Assembly (NCBI GenBank): GCA_947380655.1
Contig: CANCRX010000003.1
Coordinates: 1 to 64,000 of the forward strand
Reading direction: 5' to 3'
Length of the DNA: 64,000 nucleotides
Source of the DNA: Alcaligenaceae bacterium
GTDB lineage: Bacteria > Pseudomonadota > Gammaproteobacteria > Burkholderiales > Burkholderiaceae_B
Positions 60,324-64,000 of the stretch are shown here, piece by piece (within the stretch, counting starts at the first letter, position 1; the number at the start of each line of letters is the position of its first letter). The notes below the pieces were generated by a model that saw nothing but the letters and a program-made list of their open reading frames with translations, searched no databases and was not told the DNA's origin. Made by a program: the position numbers and the translations under genes.

Positions 60324-62035
60324 CAGAAATATCCTTCCTTTTTACGACGTTCCATCGATGCCTCGCTTGTCTGATCGTCCATGCGGGTCGCACCACGCTC
60401 AGTGATTTCCGACAAGGCTGTTTCGTGAATAATATCTTCGGGTGTTGCGGCAGTGCTCGCGACAGGACATGTGCAACTAATATCGCCTACCGTCCTGAAC
60501 CGAACGTCCAAGTACTCACTGAAATCACTATCGGCCTTAGGAGTGATGGGAGTTACAGGTACCAGCAATCCGTTTTTCTGAACGACTTCGCGTTTATGCG
60601 TGTAATAAATACTGGGTAAATCGAGCCTTTCGCGAGCGATGTATTGCCAGATATCGAGTTCAGTCCAATTTGAAATAGGAAACACACGCATGTGCTCACC
60701 CGCCGAGATCCGTGCGTTATATAGACGCCAAAGCTCAGGGCGTTGTGCTTTAGGATCCCATTGTCCAAACTCGTCACGGAATGAAAAAATACGCTCTTTC
60801 GCACGCGCCTTTTCTTCGTCTCGACGAGCCCCCCCCATCAAGGCATCAAACCCGAACTCTGCAATTGTTTCAAGCAAAGTCGTCGCTTGCGCCGCATTGC
60901 GAGAGTCGGTCTCTTTACGCAGCTTGACTGTACCTTTCCGAATGGATTCTTCGACATGTCCTACGATTAGTTTTGAACCCGTTCTGGCAACGATATCATC
61001 TCGAAACTGGATCACTTCCGCATAGTTGTGACCCGTATCAATATGTACAAGTGGAAAGGGGAGTTTGATATCTCTCGCACCGAATCTAAAGGCTTTACGG
61101 GCGAGATGGAACATTACGATCGAGTCTTTTCCACCGGAAAAAAGCATCGCAGGATTTTCACACTGCCCGATCACCTCGCGAATGATATAAATAGACTCCG
61201 CTTCAAGCCAATCCAGATAATCATTTTTAATCACAGCTGGATTTTTTGACTGACTCGAAACTTTTTTAATGACTTCGGCAGCTTCTTGCTCAATGGTGGA
61301 TGTCACATGCAATCCACACTCTTTACTTTCGCTTTGCAACCACCACCAACGGCCAGCACGCACGTCCTCATTTTCACGAATCGCACGTGTGCAAGGCTCG
61401 CAGCCAATGCTCGCATAACCTTGAGTATGCAAGGCATGGACGGGGACGTTACGTGTCTGGACATACGACCAAATTTCATTTTGCGTCCAGTCGAACAAAG
61501 GATTAAATTTAGCAATTCCCCGGGCGCTGTCAAACTCCTGAAATGATAATTCCCCACGTGTCACGGCCTGCTCTTTACGTTGCCCCGTGAGCCAGGCATC
61601 AGCGCCCTCAAGCATCCTGTTCAGTGGTTCAACTTTCCGGACGTTGCAACACGCTTTTTTTGCATCTTGAGAATCATAAAAACCATTTACTCCAAATTGA
61701 TTTACATATTGAGTGATGGCATTTACATCCGGATGTGCAGCTTCAATTCTGATTTGATAATGCGATTCAGTCCGCTTGATCATCTCGAGCGTTTCAGCAT
61801 GTAATCGTCCCGTCTTGAGCGTAAAAATTGTGATCGGCAGGTGATTGGACACGATCGCATCTGTGAGCACCATATCTTCAACCGCAAGGCTGGTAGCAAA
61901 TCGAACATTTTTTTTGCTTTGCGTAATCCGCTCAAGTCGTTGACGCAGAATATCAATTTTCTTGTCTAGCTCAGCATGATTTACCTGCGTTGCAGGAATT
62001 TTCCATAACTGAATTTTTTGCTCAATCATCTTCAT
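60323..62035 (-). CDS. cysH-cysD: Fusion of APS reductase (CysH) and sulfate adenylyltransferase subunit 2 (CysD)
   Basis: One uninterrupted 570-residue frame. Residues 1-243 form CysH: SLAVEDM binding loop, Cys129-Cys130 and Cys212/Cys215 for a 4Fe-4S cluster, and the catalytic Cys240 in ECGLH. The cluster marks an APS (not PAPS) reductase. A linker of about 25 residues follows, then CysD from about 270 with the PP-loop FSGGKDS at 299-305 and the C-terminal ERRKKEGYF. The product would make APS with CysN and reduce it to sulfite on the same polypeptide. I checked the junction codons (around 61290) and saw no stop or frameshift. Confidence 0.93.
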   Translation of the reverse strand: MKMIEQKIQLWKIPATQVNHAELDKKIDILRQRLERITQSKKNVRFATSLAVEDMVLTDAIVSNHLPITIFTLKTGRLHAETLEMIKRTESHYQIRIEAAHPDVNAITQYVNQFGVNGFYDSQDAKKACCNVRKVEPLNRMLEGADAWLTGQRKEQAVTRGELSFQEFDSARGIAKFNPLFDWTQNEIWSYVQTRNVPVHALHTQGYASIGCEPCTRAIRENEDVRAGRWWWLQSESKECGLHVTSTIEQEAAEVIKKVSSQSKNPAVIKNDYLDWLEAESIYIIREVIGQCENPAMLFSGGKDSIVMFHLARKAFRFGARDIKLPFPLVHIDTGHNYAEVIQFRDDIVARTGSKLIVGHVEESIRKGTVKLRKETDSRNAAQATTLLETIAEFGFDALMGGARRDEEKARAKERIFSFRDEFGQWDPKAQRPELWRLYNARISAGEHMRVFPISNWTELDIWQYIARERLDLPSIYYTHKREVVQKNGLLVPVTPITPKADSDFSEYLDVRFRTVGDISCTCPVASTAATPEDIIHETALSEITERGATRMDDQTSEASMERRKKEGYF

Positions 62036-62070
62036 CTCTTTTGCATTGCCGTGTACGAATGCAGCTAACT

Positions 62071-62093
62071 GTTTCGTCGCAAAGCAACGAAAC
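62071..62093. promoter_or_regulatory. Inverted repeat in the cysH-cysD leader
   Basis: GTTTCGT and ACGAAAC form a perfect 7-base inverted repeat with a 9-base centre that adds GC/GC pairing. It lies 36 bases before the start of the sulfate assimilation unit and could be an operator or leader hairpin. The rest of the 213-base gap is AT-rich and may hold the promoter and a CysB site, but I cannot place one. Confidence 0.35.
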
Positions 62094-62248
62094 CGAACTA
62101 AGTTTCAAGATGATGATGCTAAGGGGTTACGCACCCGATACGAACAACAAAGAATTTATATCGTTATTTACTGAGAGGTTATTAGCTCACTATTTTTATT
62201 CATAAGTAGCACAGTGATCACTACAACTGAAGAATAATTTCTATTTGA

Positions 62249-62809
62249 TCAGTGATAAATGATAGATTGCTTTTCACCGGCTGACTGATTATCCGCGGGC
62301 ATATCAACCGAAGTATCGATTGGGGTAAGACCTGAAAACCACTGCGCTTTAATCGCCAGTCCAGAAAGTAACTGATGAATACCCATAGCAAGTTTTTTGG
62401 GCATATTCAAATTCAAAGGTTCTGCGTCCTGCACAAAAAACTTAAAAGTCAGACTTTCCTGACCTCGATTACAGGCAGCATTAATGACTAATTCTGACGA
62501 CTTGCCTGACGGCAAAATATTACCTTCAGGATTGCGCTCTTGAAATGGAGTGCTCAGATCCATATCGGCCAACGGCTGCTGGAATTCTTTCGCTTTTGAA
62601 CTTGGATCTGACTGAGACTGTATCAAAGGCGACAAAGCCGTATCGACCGGAGCGGCGAGCCCAAGAAAAGCATTCAGATTTTCAAACATAAAACGACAAA
62701 TACGCCGTGTGAGCAAAAAAGAAACATGTTTGTCCGCCCCCAGATTGATACGAATAATCATCCGGTCTTCATGTTCGAGATAACTCAACTGAATTTGAGT
62801 AATTTCCAT
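62249..62809 (-). CDS. Hypothetical protein
   Basis: 186 residues, not recognised. It starts MEITQIQLSYLEHEDRMIIRINL, with a basic FLLTRRICRFMFENL segment near residue 35, then a polar low-complexity middle (65-95) and a second ordered part with VINAACNRGQESLTFKFFV. No signal peptide or membrane segment. The two beta-rich halves around a flexible linker suggest a small regulatory or binding protein. It is divergent from the thioesterase and precedes the sulfate genes with a 213-base gap, so a functional link is not implied. Confidence 0.7.
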   Translation of the reverse strand: MEITQIQLSYLEHEDRMIIRINLGADKHVSFLLTRRICRFMFENLNAFLGLAAPVDTALSPLIQSQSDPSSKAKEFQQPLADMDLSTPFQERNPEGNILPSGKSSELVINAACNRGQESLTFKFFVQDAEPLNLNMPKKLAMGIHQLLSGLAIKAQWFSGLTPIDTSVDMPADNQSAGEKQSIIYH

Positions 62810-62923
62810 ATTTTTTGAATACGCAGAGAATTTGGCGTAAATTTAATTGGGCTAAGGCTTCATAATAGTGGAAAGTGATTCTTCAAACGATCTAAAACAG
62901 CATAATCAATAAATAATCAGAAC

Positions 62924-63400
62924 ATGACAACCTCAACAACCCCAGCGACTTCAACAGCAAACAACAGGCAGCCCTGGTTAAAAAAGGACTTCGTTTTCTT
63001 TGAAATGATTACCTTACGATGGGCGGATAACGATGCGTATGGGCATATCAACAATGCTCATTACTACTCTTTTTTTGATACCGCTGTTGATGGGTATTTA
63101 TTGACGAACGATTTGCGCAAACTCATCAGCGGAGAGCTACAAACGCTTGTTGTCGCCTCCGAGTGTCGCTACCACAGCCAGGTATCTTCTCCAGGCACGA
63201 TTCAGGTTGGTGTACGTGTAGGAAAAATGGGCAATAGCTCCGTGACCTATGAAGTGGCCGTCTTCACAAATGACTCTGATATGGCAGCGGCCCAAGGCTT
63301 ATTTGTTCATGTTTGTGTCAATCGTGAATCCCAACGTCCGGCCACGCTGCCGCAAAGTTTTCGTGACGCGATCACAACACTCCAACCCACTCTGCTATAG
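62924..63400 (+). CDS. Acyl-CoA thioesterase, hot-dog fold (4HBT type)
   Basis: A 158-residue hot-dog protein. The motif RWADNDAYGHINNAHYY with the catalytic aspartate is typical of the 4-hydroxybenzoyl-CoA thioesterase/YbgC group, and the rest of the length fits one fold. It hydrolyses short or aromatic acyl-CoAs in the cytoplasm. The first 20 residues are polar and Thr-rich, so the real start could be further in, though no better ATG exists before the core. A cupin-like gene follows 78 bases later. Confidence 0.87.
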   Translation: MTTSTTPATSTANNRQPWLKKDFVFFEMITLRWADNDAYGHINNAHYYSFFDTAVDGYLLTNDLRKLISGELQTLVVASECRYHSQVSSPGTIQVGVRVGKMGNSSVTYEVAVFTNDSDMAAAQGLFVHVCVNRESQRPATLPQSFRDAITTLQPTLL

Positions 63401-63478
63401 ATCCATCGACATAGGCTCAGCCTGTCAGTAAGATCAGAAAATTAAATAAAAATAAATACTCTTCAAGGATTGTCCGAC

Positions 63479-64000
63479 ATGCTGTCCTTCGCTACAAAAG
63501 AACACGGCCTCGCGAATAAAAATTTTTATAAAGTTCCAAATGGTCCGGATAGTTATGTTTCCTCTTGCATTGGGATCAACGCGGTAGAGCGCAAAGTAAA
63601 AGGTCTTCCAGGTCGAAACCCGGAGGCATTTCCTCCTCCGATTGAACCTATCGCCTTCCTGGTCGAACAGGCTGCAAATAGCCGTCTGCCTGGTCACTAT
63701 CACCAGGCGGATCAGTTTCAAGTCTTTGTTTCCGGTGAAGGTAGTTTTGGAATCAAACCCATCACAGGTATGACGGTGCATTATGCGATGGCATTCACAC
63801 CCTATGCACCCATCCACGCGACGACCTCACCGATTGAGTACTACACGCTTCGTAATGGCTGGGATCCAGGCGCACAATGGATGCCCGAAAAAAAAGCCGG
63901 CATCATGTCCCGCGAGCATCCCTATCGTCATGGTCTGGGACTCGTACCAGCACTGGTCGGTGAAAAGGACGGTCCTACACACATCCAAGGCCTGGCTGAA
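63479..64000 (+). CDS. Cupin-like protein, N-terminal part (cut by window edge)
   Basis: 174 codons are open to the right edge. The central part has GHYHQADQFQVFVSGEGSFG, a cupin-type metal-binding pattern, preceded by PIAFLVEQAAN and followed by a second strand set with APIHATTSPIEYYTLRNGWD. AAGGA lies before the ATG. It resembles cupin dioxygenase or isomerase-like proteins, but the second motif and the C-terminus are missing, so the function stays open. Confidence 0.65.
   Translation, partial: MLSFATKEHGLANKNFYKVPNGPDSYVSSCIGINAVERKVKGLPGRNPEAFPPPIEPIAFLVEQAANSRLPGHYHQADQFQVFVSGEGSFGIKPITGMTVHYAMAFTPYAPIHATTSPIEYYTLRNGWDPGAQWMPEKKAGIMSREHPYRHGLGLVPALVGEKDGPTHIQGLAE

Noticed and set aside
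63434..63817. 127-codon minus-strand frame at the right edge
   Set aside because: The plus strand there has an open cupin-like frame with a ribosome site that runs off the window; the minus frame shows no pattern.
1..64000. Prophage, insertion sequence, integrase, CRISPR array or defence island
   Set aside because: No transposase, integrase, terminal repeat, regular spacer array or defence-type gene was seen; gene style is even across the window.

Overview
The window looks like chromosome of a betaproteobacterium, most likely Burkholderiales and probably Alcaligenaceae. The evidence is ten Bug/TctC-type solute-binding proteins in 64 kb (a family first described in Bordetella), a protein kinase/universal-stress-protein fusion, YaeQ, and dense catabolic operons with ATGA start/stop overlaps. 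Base composition looks close to balanced, which is low for that family. No rRNA, tRNA, CRISPR, insertion sequence or phage gene was seen. The genus is not settled by the sequence.

Layout. 1-6 kb: start of an RND efflux adaptor, an isopropylmalate-dehydrogenase-like enzyme, an ammonium channel, a Bug protein with an apparently exported MmgE/PrpD protein, and a DsbA-like protein. 6-12.8 kb: a complete Dpp/Opp-type ABC importer operon ending in an ArgE-like deacylase, with a terminator-like hairpin behind the binding-protein gene. 12.9-17.5 kb: an SDR without the usual catalytic residues, a Bug gene, and an alpha/beta-hydrolase/Bug/haloacid-dehalogenase cassette. 17.5-21.6 kb: kinase-USP fusion with a metallophosphatase, then an Asp-box propeller protein with a thioredoxin-like partner. 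21.6-28.5 kb: Bug, YaeQ, a ketopentenoate-hydratase-like enzyme, and a TRAP transporter operon ending in an amidase.

28.7-32.8 kb: an operon of Bug, a small unknown protein, a PRISE-type enone reductase and a ketosteroid-dehydrogenase/fumarate-reductase-like flavoprotein. 33.9-45.5 kb: the most striking part, an eleven-gene catabolic cluster with a CoA-transferase, a BadI/MenB-like (probably ring-opening) crotonase, an acyl-CoA ligase, an enoyl-CoA hydratase, an SDR dehydrogenase, an acyl-CoA dehydrogenase, a 3-hydroxyacyl-CoA dehydrogenase split into two genes, an AMACR-like racemase and two solute-binding proteins. Together these could activate a cyclic carboxylic acid, oxidise it at the beta position, open the ring hydrolytically and begin beta-oxidation of the dicarboxylate. 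No thiolase or permease is in the window.

45.5-57.7 kb: a second non-canonical SDR, Bug plus a carboxymuconolactone-decarboxylase-like protein, a COG2509-type flavoprotein, the Cho nuclease, a DUF6817-like protein, and a set of N-acyl-amino-acid hydrolases (D-aminoacylase, hippurate hydrolase type, M20 dipeptidase) interleaved with two Bug genes. 57.8-62.0 kb: a sulfate assimilation operon in which CysH (APS reductase) and CysD are fused into one protein, followed by CysN and a sulfate-binding protein. 62.2-64 kb: an unknown protein, a hot-dog thioesterase and the start of a cupin-like protein.

The common theme is scavenging of organic acids, amides and peptides: many binding proteins stand directly beside one or a few enzymes that would process the captured compound. 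Functions are assigned from motifs read by eye; substrates are inferences.
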